Below are positions 35,923 through 46,925 of a stretch of DNA of 64,000 nucleotides, one piece after another. The translations under genes and the position numbers were made by a program. The stretch comes from Ophioderma brevispina (taxonomy: Eukaryota > Echinodermata > Ophiuroidea > Amphilepidida > Ophiodermatidae): NCBI GenBank assembly GCA_023653785.1, contig JAMKCH010084922.1:32853-96852 (forward strand), in the 5' to 3' direction. The stretch's first letter is position 1. Each line of letters opens with the position of its first letter. The notes below the pieces were generated by a model. That model saw nothing but the letters and a program-made list of their open reading frames with translations. It ran no database searches and had not been told where the DNA came from.

Positions 35923-36570
35923 GTGTCGCCTGCAAGAATTGCGGGAGGCGGCACTTACCAGTCCTTAATTCTGTGTGACCTAGTGGCCGTGTTTTCAAAG
36001 GTGAAAGTTTCAAATAAAGTTTCAATTTATAAAGTCCAATTACTATGTGGTCAAGGATCACATACCAAGGTCATAGGTCATAAGAAGTCAAGTTATAAAA
36101 TGGGCTGAAAACATCAAATTGGCTTCATTCAAAAGTGCAATTGCTACATAAGTTGTTTCATATGTGCCCCTTGGGAACTGTCATAAGATGAGGTCAAAGG
36201 TTACATAGCAAGGTCAAAGGTTACTTAGCAAGGTCAAAGGTCATGAGGTTAAGTTATAAAATGGGCTAAAACATCACATTGGCCTCATTCAGGAAGAAAA
36301 AGTCCAATTGGGAACCTTTATATGATAATGTGGGCAAATATCACATACCAAGGTCAAAGGTCATCTGAGGTCAAGTTATGAAATGGGCTGAAAAAATCTA
36401 ATTGGCATTTTAGAAATGTCAAAGTCAAATTGCAACCAAACCCATACATGCAACAGGGAACATTCATGTGATAATAAGGTTAAAGGTTCAATTGTAAAGG
36501 TCAAAGGTCCTCTGAGGTCAAGTTATAAAATAGGATTGAAGGAAAGGTGGACCACGACAGCAGGCGACAC
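35923..36570. mobile_element. GTGTCGCCTGC-ended element with repeated AGGTCAAAGGTCA
   Basis: The ends GTGTCGCCTGC (35923-35933) and GCAGGCGACAC (36560-36570) are perfect inverted repeats. The interior is a loose ~130-bp tandem repeat containing AAGTTATAAAATGGGCTGAAA and AGGTCAAAGGT words. Exact AGGTCAAAGGTCA occurs at 36231-36243 and 36351-36363, with one- or two-mismatch versions at 36191, 36211 and 36498. Confidence 0.75.
36231..36243 (+). promoter_or_regulatory. Perfect DR1 nuclear-receptor motif (also at 36351-36363)
   Basis: AGGTCA-A-AGGTCA is the textbook DR1 site bound by RXR or HNF4-type receptors. It is part of a repeat, so function is not implied. Confidence 0.5.
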
Positions 36571-38530
36571 TTGTGATTCGAGAACCACTTGTTTGCTTGG
36601 AGTTTCTCGCTCTGCTTGTTTGTTTCAAATTTCAGATTCCTAAACATGTTTTTCAGTTCATTTCAAATCATAGCCAAATTTCATCACATGTTTTCAAGTT
36701 GTCTGTGAATTTTGTTTTGTTTAGTCAGTTTTTGTGGAATGTTACAAATATTGTTCATGATTTGTAGCGCTTACTTACACAATAGATTATTAAAAGGGAT
36801 TGTGCTAGGGTGGTTGGAGTGCATTTATTGCCTGTTTTAGAAAAAAAACTAAGAGTAGCACTGAGTAAAACACATTCTACATAAGACAGGACTTCAAGGC
36901 TCCTACTCAGATGATTTTGTGTGTGCATGCGCGTGTGTGCGTGCAAGTACATGCATACACGTGTATGTGTGTGAACTCGTCATGAAAACAATTTTAAAAG
37001 CATTTTTAAAATTTTAGTATTTTTTGCAATCTATTTTGAGAATGGAAAGGTAAAAGATTGATTACCACCAATCAGGCAGGAATTATCCGGTTATTATCGT
37101 TCTGCATGTAAAAGTAAACCAAATATATACTTGAGCGTTTTCTCAGAATCGTGCACACCACGCAAAATATACACTCTGTTTCTCTTACGTTGGCTTGCGC
37201 CAACATTATTCCATATCAGTTCGCACTGTTATGAGGCCCGCCTATTTGGTGGTAATCAAAGTATAGTAGCTAAGGAACACATAAATCATCTCCGTTGTGT
37301 ATGTGGTTTATGAAATTTGGTGCTAATGCAGTCAGAAAAGTTGACTTCAAGCTGGTCTGTTATATTGCAAGTAACTTCACATCATTTTGCATGACTCCAC
37401 ATTAGTACAATAATGACCAAATATTAAAAGACATAAGGTGGTGTTACCACCACAATTACAACACATAATTTTCTTTGTTTCATATGAAAGGTCATCACCA
37501 TCATTCCAAAATTCAATCTTAATCCGATATACCATTTTAATGTGAGCAGTAATTGTATACATTACCATTTTCTGGTAACCATAAACGAGCCATGTTTATG
37601 CTTATAGCATAATGGGATAGTGTTCAGCCAAAATATTTTGCGGATGAAATGAAAAAAGTACAAGCCCTTCAATAATTCCAAAATCTCAGGTTTGATGAGC
37701 TGAGAGGTGTGGTTGAGGTTAAGGATTGGATGGCACCCCTTTGACACTTTCCAGGACTTTAGGTTACTTCTATTCCAGGACTTTAGGCTACTTCTAGCCC
37801 AGATTTGCTTCAGCAGTTTCATTGTTTTAGTACAGTGAAGCTGAACAATTGCTGGCAGCTAGTGAGACATAGGCAATTCTGGCTTGAACCTGCCCTTGAT
37901 TTCTAGACATAATGTTTCACCTCTAGGCTGTTTTTCAATGAAACTGTAACCCAATATTGTCTGGTCTGCCCACAAAAGCGTGCTGGCTGCATGTCACAAC
38001 AGGCCAATCTTTACCACTAAAATTCTTGGTGTGAGAGGCCCAGAAAATTGCCTAGCAAGGGTCCCAGAAATGTGTCAATACTTGTTAAATGCTTACCTCC
38101 CATGCAAGAAAATAAAACTGTTTAACCTTCTCAATTTCAAAATAGATATTTCAAAAAATACCCATTTTTTCTCAAATTAATGTTTTCATGTGGGATCTGT
38201 ACAAAACAAATGATTTAATGCACTGAAGTCCTGTCACTTTTGGGAATGTGTTTTTGTATCAGTGCTAGTTTTAGTCTTCTTAACCTTCTGAGGTCTACTG
38301 GCAGATTTTATAGGTTATACATTGGGTTAAATGATATATTTAGCCAATCAGATATATGGTAAGAAAAGCTCAAATGTTTGTACAGAAGGTCCATTTTGAT
38401 TGGTTCCTTTGAGGTTATTTCATGTTATATCATGTAATGAACCAATCAGATGTACTGTAAGAAAGGCGTTAGACCTCAGGGGATTACAATAAGCAATCAA
38501 AGGTGCACTCACAACCACACAAGCAGATCT
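36571..38530. other. AT-rich with TG microsatellite
   Basis: A TG/CA-rich microsatellite spans about 36917-36972. No exon was recognised. The frame at 37562-37822 (minus) contains two tandem copies of an ~27-bp block near 37750-37800. Confidence 0.4.
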
Positions 38531-39058
38531 TCTTAAAGGTGTTTGTTCCGATTTTTGTCTATTGTGTTTTCTACTTGATATGAGAGCCTGGCACTTGCAC
38601 ATACTCCTCATCAAGTACCGTGGGAAACAAACTTGCGGTTTTGATGTTCAAAGCAATATTCAACAACTCACCGTATCTCCTTGTACAGGAGCGTACCGTT
38701 GTTGATTCGTTATCAACCCACAGTTGATATGCAAATTAATGCGTCACGCCCTGGCACAGTGTTCACAGAAGTGTGTTTACGCCGTACGCTTAAGTCAACG
38801 CGCTGTTCGTCACGTTTAGAACTCGGAGTACTCGTAAGGACACCAGGTGCAAACTGCAAAGCAACAACCAAACCAAAACTATTGTTTTGCTTTAGATTTT
38901 GCTAAGATTTCTTTTTTTATCTTTCGACACTAGGAAAGATTTCTGTCGAACTGGTAACATTTTAGTGTTATAATTGGAGAATAATTATTTCTCTATATAC
39001 CGAATTAATAGTTTTCATAAGGATTTTCTTGTTAAGTGATTCAACATTTTACACAGCA

Positions 39059-39513
39059 GGGTCGTCGGAACACAAATAAGTGGTACGGATTGACGGGTCT
39101 GGGTTTTTTACCAGCCCCAGCGGCATCCAAGGGGCAGAGCCCTGGTGGGGGTATAAGGGTGCGAAGCCCCCTTAAGAGCCAAGCGAATTTCGTAATTTGG
39201 AGATCATATTTGTAACGGAGTGTAATAAGACCTACGAGTCAGGTTGTACGTAGACGGTTCTAAAAGAGATGGACCGTAGGCCTACGTGTAGCAAGTTGTG
39301 GAGACGAAGAAAATGGACTTAAAGAGAATGATAAACCGAAAAAAAAATCAACCATGTTCCTTTCGCTCTTCCCTTTCGCCTTTTTTTTTTTTTTCCGTTT
39401 TTTTCTTTTTTTTTTTTTTGTTTTTTTTTTTCAATTTTTCCTTTTTTGTTTTTTTTTTTTAGAGCAAAAAAGTGTACGGACACATCCGTACCATCCGTAC
39501 CGGTTCCGACGCC
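39059..39513. mobile_element. GTCGGAAC-ended element with long T tract
   Basis: The left end has GTCGTCGGAACA and GTGGTACGG. The right end has CCGTACCGGTTCCGACGCC, its imperfect inverse. A ~90-base T-rich tract (39376-39460) sits inside. The GGGTGCGAAGCCCCC hairpin at 39158 is a separate local palindrome. Confidence 0.6.
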
Positions 39514-39519
39514 TCTGTG

Positions 39520-39662
39520 TTACAGAGTGGTCATCACAAATCAACAACTCTGCTCCAATGCATCGCGTATTTTTAATAACCGCCCCCTCGTCGGGATAAA
39601 GCAATACGCAGACCCCTCAATGGGGGATGCATCGTTGTTATTTTGTGTGAACCACTCTGTAA
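39520..39662. mobile_element. 143-bp MITE with TTACAGAGTGGT ends
   Basis: Perfect 12-bp terminal inverted repeats, TTACAGAGTGGT and ACCACTCTGTAA, extend imperfectly inward (ATGCATCG near 39558 against GATGCATCG near 39625). Confidence 0.75.
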
Positions 39663-39905
39663 ATGTTTGAATCCTAAAATCATCTTGCAAAGGCCCATTC
39701 AATACTGTGCTAATAGTTATGGTTAACCATTAAAACGGGCCGTTTTTTGTGTATATCTTGGAATGAAATGGATTTGAGCGCTCAAATTTCAGGACGACTA
39801 TGAGAAAAATATGGCCTTTCATTAGATATCAAAATCGATACTACTTCTGGGGTCCGTAAATCGTAAATCAGGGGTCCCAAAGACGATCGGAACATGCACC
39901 TTTAA

Positions 39906-40350
39906 AAGAAGAATGTTGATTTTAAATAAGATAATTAAATCAGCAAATTTCTTTATTCTATTTTAATTTAAATGATTAAACTGTTTCTGTTATAAATTAA
40001 TACTAGTATTCAAAACATGTTCTAAAGTTAGACTACTCAATTGTATTATTCTAAAATTAAACACTGTTTCAATCACATAACAGATTTGTAGTTACAAGAT
40101 GTTTTAAAATTAACCATTGTCTGGTTATTGTGCTGTCGTGTCAATAGTACAGCATGTGTGTCAAAATTGTGAACCCACTGCAAAAGAAGATAATGTAATG
40201 CTTAATTCACAATTTGAAATTTCGTAGATCATGTTCTACCATACAAATAATGTATTAAAGTTGACATTTCTTGATTATGTAAAGTTGTATTTCGCAGTTA
40301 CATTCCGTGTATCATAATTACAGTTAATCTGAAGTTTAGAAGCCATTTTT
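39906..40350. other. AT-rich, nothing recognised
   Basis: No supported feature. Confidence 0.35.
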
Positions 40351-40610
40351 TATCCCCCTGGCTTGAAAAACAGTAGGGGGATTTTGCGATAGCGCACAGT
40401 CTATGTATGTATGTGTATGTGTGTGTGTTCCAGTTTGGTTAGGTTTTCGTTTTTCACGTCTCTTTCGAAAAGTTCAAGTCCGATATACACCAGATTTGGG
40501 GCTAAGGTGCAATAGGGGTCCCTTCATGTGTGGATGATGTCAAAGGTCATGGACCAAGGTCAAAGGTCATCTGAGGTCATGTTCCAGACTGCCATCTTGC
40601 CAGGGGGATA
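40351..40610. mobile_element. 260-bp element with TATCCCCCTGGC ends
   Basis: Perfect 12-bp inverted ends, TATCCCCCTGGC and GCCAGGGGGATA. It carries a (TG)n/(TATG)n patch at 40401-40430 and a perfect DR1 motif AGGTCAAAGGTCA at 40557-40569 followed by TCTGAGGTCA. The same start is found at 33461. Confidence 0.85.
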
Positions 40611-41035
40611 ACAAGTTTACTTGCAGTATTTTTTTTCCTTATGTAACATATAATGCTGACAATGATTTTTTTTGTAATTTCCCCTTCTAAATTGAAGAAA
40701 CTTTCTTTACTTGCATGTTTTAGTGTATTTTCTTCTCCTCATGTTTAGTGGAGTTACTCTGAATGCTCTGTTGAAAATTGTTAAAGTTGCATCTCTTGAG
40801 TTAATTGTGAAGTCTTAAGTTCATTGTCAGCTGGTGTAAATGAAACATTAGTAATACAATGTGCTATGTCTGTTCTGTTGTAAGTGCTTATTGATGAATG
40901 TTGGTATCGTTGAAGAAAATGGATTTGAATCAAATTTAAATTGTTAGGGGTCTAACTAGTAATCATTGTCAATGTTATTCCTTCAGTAATAAATTCATGT
41001 CGCACTATTTTTCAATTTAACTATTTATAATGCAG
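40611..41035. other. AT-rich, possible intron 5' of exon
   Basis: No repeat was recognised. It ends in TTATAATGCAG, a usable acceptor for the coding block at 41036. Confidence 0.35.
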
Positions 41036-42044
41036 TTTTTCCTTGAGGAAGTGCTTGTCACCCTTGATTGGAGAGTACACTACCTGAGGCAGAACCCATT
41101 AGGTCTTCTGAGGTACGACTGAAACGGGACCAATGGCGATATGGAGGAATTCCCAGAAGAAGCATCTCCTGAGAATGAGGAGTAATCTGGAGGAGTTGAG
41201 ATTACCTCAGATTTGAAAGGTTATGTTGATGAAGACTCACCCGATGGTGCAGAATTTGGAAGGCCAGAGTGGCAAATGCACACACCCCATGGTTTGCAGA
41301 GGATCAGCCAAGAAGGAGGTAGCGATGATGAGGTGGGGTGAAGAGAGAGTCTCCAGACATTGCAGATTCTCCTGCGACGTTGGGATGTAGAAACTTGTAG
41401 ATGGTCAAGACTGTTAAGACTTCTATGAGGACATGACAGAGGAAGAAATTATATTGGATAAATTAAAGATGGAGGATTTTTTGAATGACGATATTGATGA
41501 GGATGAATGGATAGAGGTCGAGAGTGGTGGGGGTCACGATGAAGGAGATGAAGGAGATGAGGAGGAGGAAGGAGGAGGAGGGATGAGGAAGATGATAGTG
41601 AAGAGGCATACGATGGCTATTTTGGACATCAAAACTGATCAAGAAGTAGACCTTAAAAATAACCAAAGATTTGATCAGACAGTGATAAAAGTACCATGAA
41701 ACAGAGTAATGACTCTTCAAGAACTCGCTCTAATGCTAAGCAAGCACACACTGATCAATCATATAACATGGAATTCTAAAGTGACATTTTCAAAAGCCCT
41801 CATTCTCTGGACCCATGCGTACCCGCTGGACCCAGCGGGCCCCAAACCGCAGTGGGCCAGCAAGACGGCCCCACAGTTAAAACTTGAGCCAAGAGAAGGG
41901 GACTTGAATGAGTTTTTGTTATGGGGGGCGGACAACTAGCCTGTACAGTTTCAGGATGCAAATGAACTTAATGGAACCAACCGGGTGGCAGCTGATGGCG
42001 TAGCAACAGATGAGGAATGTGCTACATTGATCAAACTCATACAA
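41036..42044 (+). pseudogene. Prolyl 3-hydroxylase (leprecan)-like exon region, frames broken
   Basis: Prolyl 3-hydroxylases modify collagen prolines in the endoplasmic reticulum and belong to the 2-oxoglutarate/Fe(II) dioxygenases. The region opens after an acceptor with FLEEV and EPIRSSEVRL (41093-41125), then runs through GDMEEFPEE, GYVDEDSPDGAEFGRPEWQM and an acidic tract. It closes with KLEPREGDL, ELNGTNRVAADGV and DEECATLIKLIQ (41875-42044). In known family members a REGG..LLYE motif precedes LNGTxRV.LD.V..EEC, the start of the catalytic half; the order and spacing agree. A GTAGGT donor follows at 42045. At least four frameshifts and an in-frame TAA (41183) interrupt it, from either decay or base-calling indels. 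The metal-binding HxD...H residues would lie in later exons, and none was recognised downstream. Confidence 0.6.
41433..41699 (+). CDS. Acidic low-complexity coding segment of the P3H-like region
   Basis: An open 88-codon frame starts MTEEEIILDKLKMEDFLNDD and passes through an Asp/Glu/Gly-rich stretch (EGDEGDEEEEGGGG). After that the likely true frame shifts to one reading EEDDSEEAYDGYF. It is bounded by fragments of the same protein on both sides (acidic text upstream, LNGTNRV downstream), so it is probably an internal, disordered insert between the TPR-like and catalytic halves. Such a long acidic insert is not typical of the vertebrate proteins. The first Met is internal and not a real start. 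Confidence 0.45.
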   Translation: MTEEEIILDKLKMEDFLNDDIDEDEWIEVESGGGHDEGDEGDEEEEGGGGMRKMIVKRHTMAILDIKTDQEVDLKNNQRFDQTVIKVP

Positions 42045-42176
42045 GTAGGTAAACACTATAAGCTATATTATGCTCATCCACCAAGGGCACAGTTCACTTA
42101 GCTTTCCCATTACTGGTATTAACATGTACAGACCTTGTCTCCTATACATAATTCAACAGCTGCTTGCGAAACATCC

Positions 42177-42500
42177 TTCCAATATGAAATATAGAAAATT
42201 GCACTATGTTCGTGGTCTAAGCTCATCCATTAGTTTTTCCGTCGGTTCAGGAAGTCAAGTTAAGTTAGTGGTCATTTTGGAGGTGGTACTATTTTCATCA
42301 TTTGCGTTTTCAGCTCTGCCGTTTAAATTACAATCGGGAGCCCGATTCTAATTACAAAAATCGCTCTCCCTCTTTTAGACAAACACGCATTTTGAGAATT
42401 GTCAGCAATCGTAGGGTTAAGTTTAATAGACAATTATTACAAAACATCGGTGCAAAGATCTCAATTTTGAAAATTGGGGGGCTCTCTTAAAAAATGTGCA
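42177..42500. mobile_element. Relative of the MITE at 1612
   Basis: CCTTCCAATATGAAA, GGTTCAGG, AGGTGG, TTTCATCAT and CAGCTCTGCC follow in the same order as the inverse of 1785-1945. The right end, CAATTTTGAAAATTGGGGGG with CTCTTAAAAAATGTGCA, matches the outer end of that element. The left outer end is missing. Confidence 0.6.
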
Positions 42501-43048
42501 TTAAGTTGACTACAATAATGAAATTGGGTCAAAATAAGTTCTCAAAACTTTAAAAGTTGCTTCAAACCTGACGTGTAAGGTATTCAGGGGGCGCTGTCAT
42601 GCATGTAACATGGTGGTCCCATGGTCCCTTGGTGTGACATCTTCCTATTTACACCAATTTTGGTTACACTATTCCTCTATAATGTTATGCAAGGTGTCGT
42701 ATTGGTGTATATGACTTAAATTAAAGCTTGAGTAGTAAAATGTGGGAAACTTCTCGCCATGGAAGAGTGGTTTTCTTGCCCATTCATGACAAAATTTCTT
42801 GCTACCAAAGTTATTTAGAAGACTTCGTGGTAGACATCTTGGCATGGTTGCCAGTGGAGTTAGCCAGTACCAGAAGTTCACAACACTTATTTGCATTTGA
42901 CTCTCTCTTACTATGCATGCACGTCAAGGCGTAATCACATTTTTATTGTAGTAGGTAACGTGCCGGGTGCTCAAAACCCTGCCAAATGAACTAAAAACTG
43001 TCTTCACAGAGATCCATTGCGTTTTTTGAGTATGTTCTTTTTAGCTGT
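42501..43048. other. AT-rich, nothing recognised
   Basis: The frame at 42728-42934 has no recognisable motif. If the region at 41036 is a functional gene this is intron. Confidence 0.35.
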
Positions 43049-43052
43049 CGTA

Positions 43053-43371
43053 AGGTGCCAATGAGAGATTTTTGAGGCACCCAAATATGTGTCATAATAG
43101 TAATTTCATATAGACTAGACACACTCAATAGATTTCTTACCTAGTATTTGGCTACAGAAATGTCTTAAAAGAGAGAAAAAGGGTGATTTTTGAATTTCGT
43201 ATTTTGCTCCTATACAAAATTAGTAATTCACAATTTTTGTACCAAAGAAAGAACTTTTGTCTAATCCGTTTCAGATGTGGTTATTTTGATGAGAAAGCGT
43301 AACATCAGGGCAAAAATCAGTACTTTTGATATTTTTAGGGTACCTGATATGTGAAATCTCTCATTGCACCT
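43053..43371 (-). mobile_element. MITE family D, copy 3
   Basis: Ends are AGGTGCCAATGAGAGATTT and AAATCTCTCATTGCACCT, with TTAA at 43372-43375. It shares CTACAGAAAT and AGTAATTCACAATTTTTGTACC blocks with the family. Confidence 0.8.
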
Positions 43372-43375
43372 TTAA

Positions 43376-43745
43376 AGTGACAGGAGGAGATTTTTTTTTA
43401 GAATACAAATTCTTTCAAATTTCACTGGATCGGGTGTAGTCTTTGTAGACCAACCCCTACCGAGAACGTTTCAAAGGTTTATTGGACAAACAGGTGCAAA
43501 AGGAAACTTGTTTTTGAACTTGCCTGCTATAGTAATGGGTCCCCATAGAAAACAGTGCTTTGGACTTTCTGCGTGCACGGACAAACTACTAAATCATCAT
43601 CTTATTACATAAAGACGGCGTACTCGGATTATTCACTTCACGTGTGATATAATTACATTGGTAAGCATTCCAAATATGTAAAAAAACGGGTGTGGTTCGA
43701 GACAAATTGGGAGCGCTTCTTCCTGGAAATATTCTTATGTTCTCT
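43376..43745 (+). mobile_element. TTAA-type MITE, family F, copy 1
   Basis: Begins AGTGACAGGAGGAGATTT directly after the TTAA that ends the family D element. The right end is near TATGTTCTCTTTA. Its sister at 61997-62356 shares TTTCACTGGATCG, AAGACGGCGT and GTAAGCATTCCAAATATG. Confidence 0.75.
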
Positions 43746-45117
43746 TTATGCCTGCAATGTCCACTACAATGAAGTTTACTTCCATTTTACTCCCTTTTTA
43801 TCTCAAGGTGATTTTGTTTTGAAAAAAATTACAAGTTGAAGATTCAAAAATTGAAGACATTGAGTATTAACTGTTCTGTCCTCTAAGGTTCGTAATTCAA
43901 AGTTGGGACAGCATTTCTTGCTAATAAGACTTGTTTAAGATGGAAGCTAAGGAGGAGACAATGGTTCTGACACTCAACCCTATGTACACACCAAAATATG
44001 AATATTTGAAGGAGTAAAAGTGAAGTCAAACAGGCGACCAGCGGGAAGTGTTCTCATGTGCACGCACTTATTTTTTCATTTTTTATTCCCTAAAAAATTA
44101 ACAATTATATCTTGCTGCAATTGTAGAGAAGTAAATAGGAACACCTTACACAGAGATGGAACTTTTCTGATGTCATGATTTCCGGCCCATAATAAAAAAA
44201 AAATGGGAATGTAATTTTTTTTTAATTTTAATTTTTTTTCAATATATGAGATCAAATTGGTTTATTGAGGTAAGGTAAATGATCAAAAACCCACGTTTTA
44301 AGTACCAATTTTATTTAGAGAGGGTCTTGTACCCTAAATCACATAAGAAAAATACCCTCCCCAGAGCTTCAGCGGATGCTACGTAAAATTGGCCTACCGG
44401 TCATTTCAATTTTAGATTTTCAGAAATGGGAACTACTCCTCTGTACGTCTCTGCTTACACAAGATTACCATGGTCCGTACACAAGATTTATCTTGATGAG
44501 TGTAGTAGCGTTAAAAAAAAAGTGGGCCTTTTTTGGAAAATGGACTCTTTGCACATGACATACCCCAATGTACAGATGGGGTAGTGACAATCATTTGGGC
44601 CTCAAAGGGGTTACAAATTCATAGCTTTTACTACTTGTCAGACTTATTGGCCATTTCAAAACTTATTTATTTTATATTTTTTTCTTAATGAAGTCTAATC
44701 TCGCTAATTTTGGGAGAGGGACTGGGGGAAAAAACAATATTTTGGGGGATACCCCTTGGCACCCCCTAGTGCACAGTTGCCTTTTATCAAATTTCAAGCA
44801 AAAAGTGGACTGTTTGTCCCTACTCTGGAATTTGGTGGGGGACTGCAGCCTCTTGCTTATGAGCCTTGATATTTACCTGAGGACAAGACTAAGAAATAAA
44901 AAAGGGCAGAACTTGAATCATTCAATTATGAAAAACTCAAACAAGATTTGTAAGGCCTATAGTACTATCACATTAATTACTAAGGTTACTTATTGTGATT
45001 GCCCCTCAGAAATTAAGATTTTGAGTACCTCAGAATGGTTGGCCAAGTATTGAATGTTTGCCTAATCTAGCTGCAGACTTGATATTCTCTGCTGCAAGAA
45101 ACAAATACAAATCTTTT
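43746..45117. other. AT-rich, nothing firmly recognised
   Basis: A 121-codon frame at 44688-45053 starts in G-rich sequence and shows no domain. It is the longest non-element frame here but within chance expectation for this window. Confidence 0.3.
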
Positions 45118-46800
45118 CTGAATGACAACTTTATTTTATCGTGTCTAAAACAGACTTTATTGTGTCTGTTCTAACTGACAACTTAGTGTCTGGTTCTAAA
45201 TGATAACCTTTTGTTGTCCTGTGTCTAAATGCAGATTTTGTTGTCTCTGTGTCTAATGACAAACTTAGTGTCTGTTTTCTAATGATAAACTTTGTTGTCT
45301 CTGTGTCTAACTGACAGATTTTGTTGTCTCTGTGTCTAAATAACAAACTTAGTGTCCTGTTTCTAAATGACAACTTTTATTAAAAAAAAAAAAAAATGAC
45401 AGATTTTGTTTCTCTGTGTCCAAATGACAAAGCTTAGTGTCTGTCCTAACTGACAGAATTTTGTCTATGTCTAATACAGACTTGTTGTCCTCTGTGCTCT
45501 AAATGAGACTTTGTTGTCTCTGTTCTAAATAACAAACTGTGTTTTGTTTATGTTTTTTAAAAAAACTAAATTCTTTCCCAGACTTCATTTCTAAATGACA
45601 AGCGTTGTTTCTGTTCTAAATGACAAACTTGTTTGCCTCTGTTCTAATGACAACTTTGTTGTTTCTGTCATTCTAAATGAACACTTTGTTTCTGTTACTA
45701 AATGAACAACCTTTGTTGTGTTTCTGTTGTAAATACAACTTTGTTGTTTATGTTCTAAATAACAATTTTTGTTTGTGTCTCTGTCTAAATGACAACGTAT
45801 CGGGGTGTCTAAATGACAGATTTTGTTGTCTCTGTGTCTAAATGCACAAACTATGTCTGTTCTAAATGAACAACATTTGTTGTCTCTGTGTCTAATGACA
45901 GATTTTGTTGTTCTCTGTGTCTAAATGGACAAACTTAGTGTCTGTTTAAAATGACGATTTTGTCTATGTCTAAATGACAGACTTGTTTGTCTCTGATGTC
46001 TAAAGTGCAGACTTGTTGTTCTCTGTTCTTAAATAACCAAACTTTTTTTTTTGTTTATGTTCTCTCAATGACCAAACTTTGTTTCTCTGTTTAAATGACA
46101 AGCTGTTGTTTCGTTTCTAAATGACAAACCTTGTTGGCTCTGTGCTAAATGACAAAACTTTTGTTGCTGTTCTAAATGACACTTGTTTCTGTTTAAATGA
46201 CAAACTTTGTGTTTCTGTCTAAATGACAAAACTTTGTGTTTATTGTTCTAAATCAATGAACCTTTTTGTGTTTTCTGTCTAAATGAAAACTTATCGGGTG
46301 TTCTAAAGAAGCTTTATATTTTTTTGTTTTATGGAAATGACAACTAGTTGTGTCTGTGTCTACATGACCACTTAGTCGTCTTGTGTCTACAAAATGACAA
46401 ACTTAGTTTGTTGTCTGATGTCTAAATGAAAAACTTTGTGGGGCTGTGGTCTAAATGAAAACATTTGTCTGTGTCCTAAATGACTAATTGTTGTCTTGTC
46501 AAATGACTAACTTTGTTGTGTCTGTATCTAAATGACAAAACTTTGGTTTGTGTTGTCCTAAATGACTGGTGTCTGTATCTAAATGACAAAATTGGTGTTG
46601 TGTTAAATGACGAACTTGTGTCTGTGTCTAATGTCTAACTGTGTTGTCTGTGTCTAATTGACCAACTTGGGTCTGTCGTCTAAATGACTAACTTTGTTGT
46701 GTCTGTCTAAATGACTAACTTTGTTGTTTTTTGTGTCTAAGGAACTACTTTGTAAATTCTGTGTCTAAATGACCTAACTTTGTGTTCTGTGTCTAATACA
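45118..46800 (+). repeat. ~29-bp minisatellite, about 60 units
   Basis: Units close to TCTAAATGACAAACTTTG then TTGTCTCTGTG run without a break for 1.7 kb, with many single-base indels and two recurring variants (GACAGATTTTG and GACAAACTTAG). An A run at 45382-45396 interrupts one unit and may be an assembly seam. The minus-strand frame at 45131-45373 is only a reading of the repeat. Confidence 0.9.
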
Positions 46801-46925
46801 AATACAGAGTTCTGCATGGTGACTGATTACCACATTTTCTTATGTCTTGTGAAAATACCATAGAATCACTGAATTGTGGATTTGTTTCAACCAGAAAGCT
46901 GGTGATATACCCAATTTCCCCTTAA

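Larger units (their letters stand above)
38537..39901 (+). mobile_element. MITE family C, copy 3, split by a ~1-kb insertion
   Basis: TTAA stands at 38533-38536 and 39902-39905. The left part matches the copy at 8785 through GTGGGAAACAAACTTGC up to about 38658; the right part resumes near 39684 with TTGCAAAGGCCC and ends CGGAACATGCACCT. The inserted kilobase contains at least two further inverted-repeat elements. Confidence 0.8.

Noticed and set aside
44688..45053. 121-codon plus frame
   Set aside because: No motif, no partner, no splice context; long frames of this size are expected by chance in 64 kb over six frames.
45131..45373. Arg/Asp/Thr-rich repeat protein on the minus strand
   Set aside because: The frame is only the translation of the minisatellite and is broken by unit indels.
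45118..46800. CRISPR-like array
   Set aside because: There are no unique spacers between units; it is a continuous minisatellite in a eukaryotic context.
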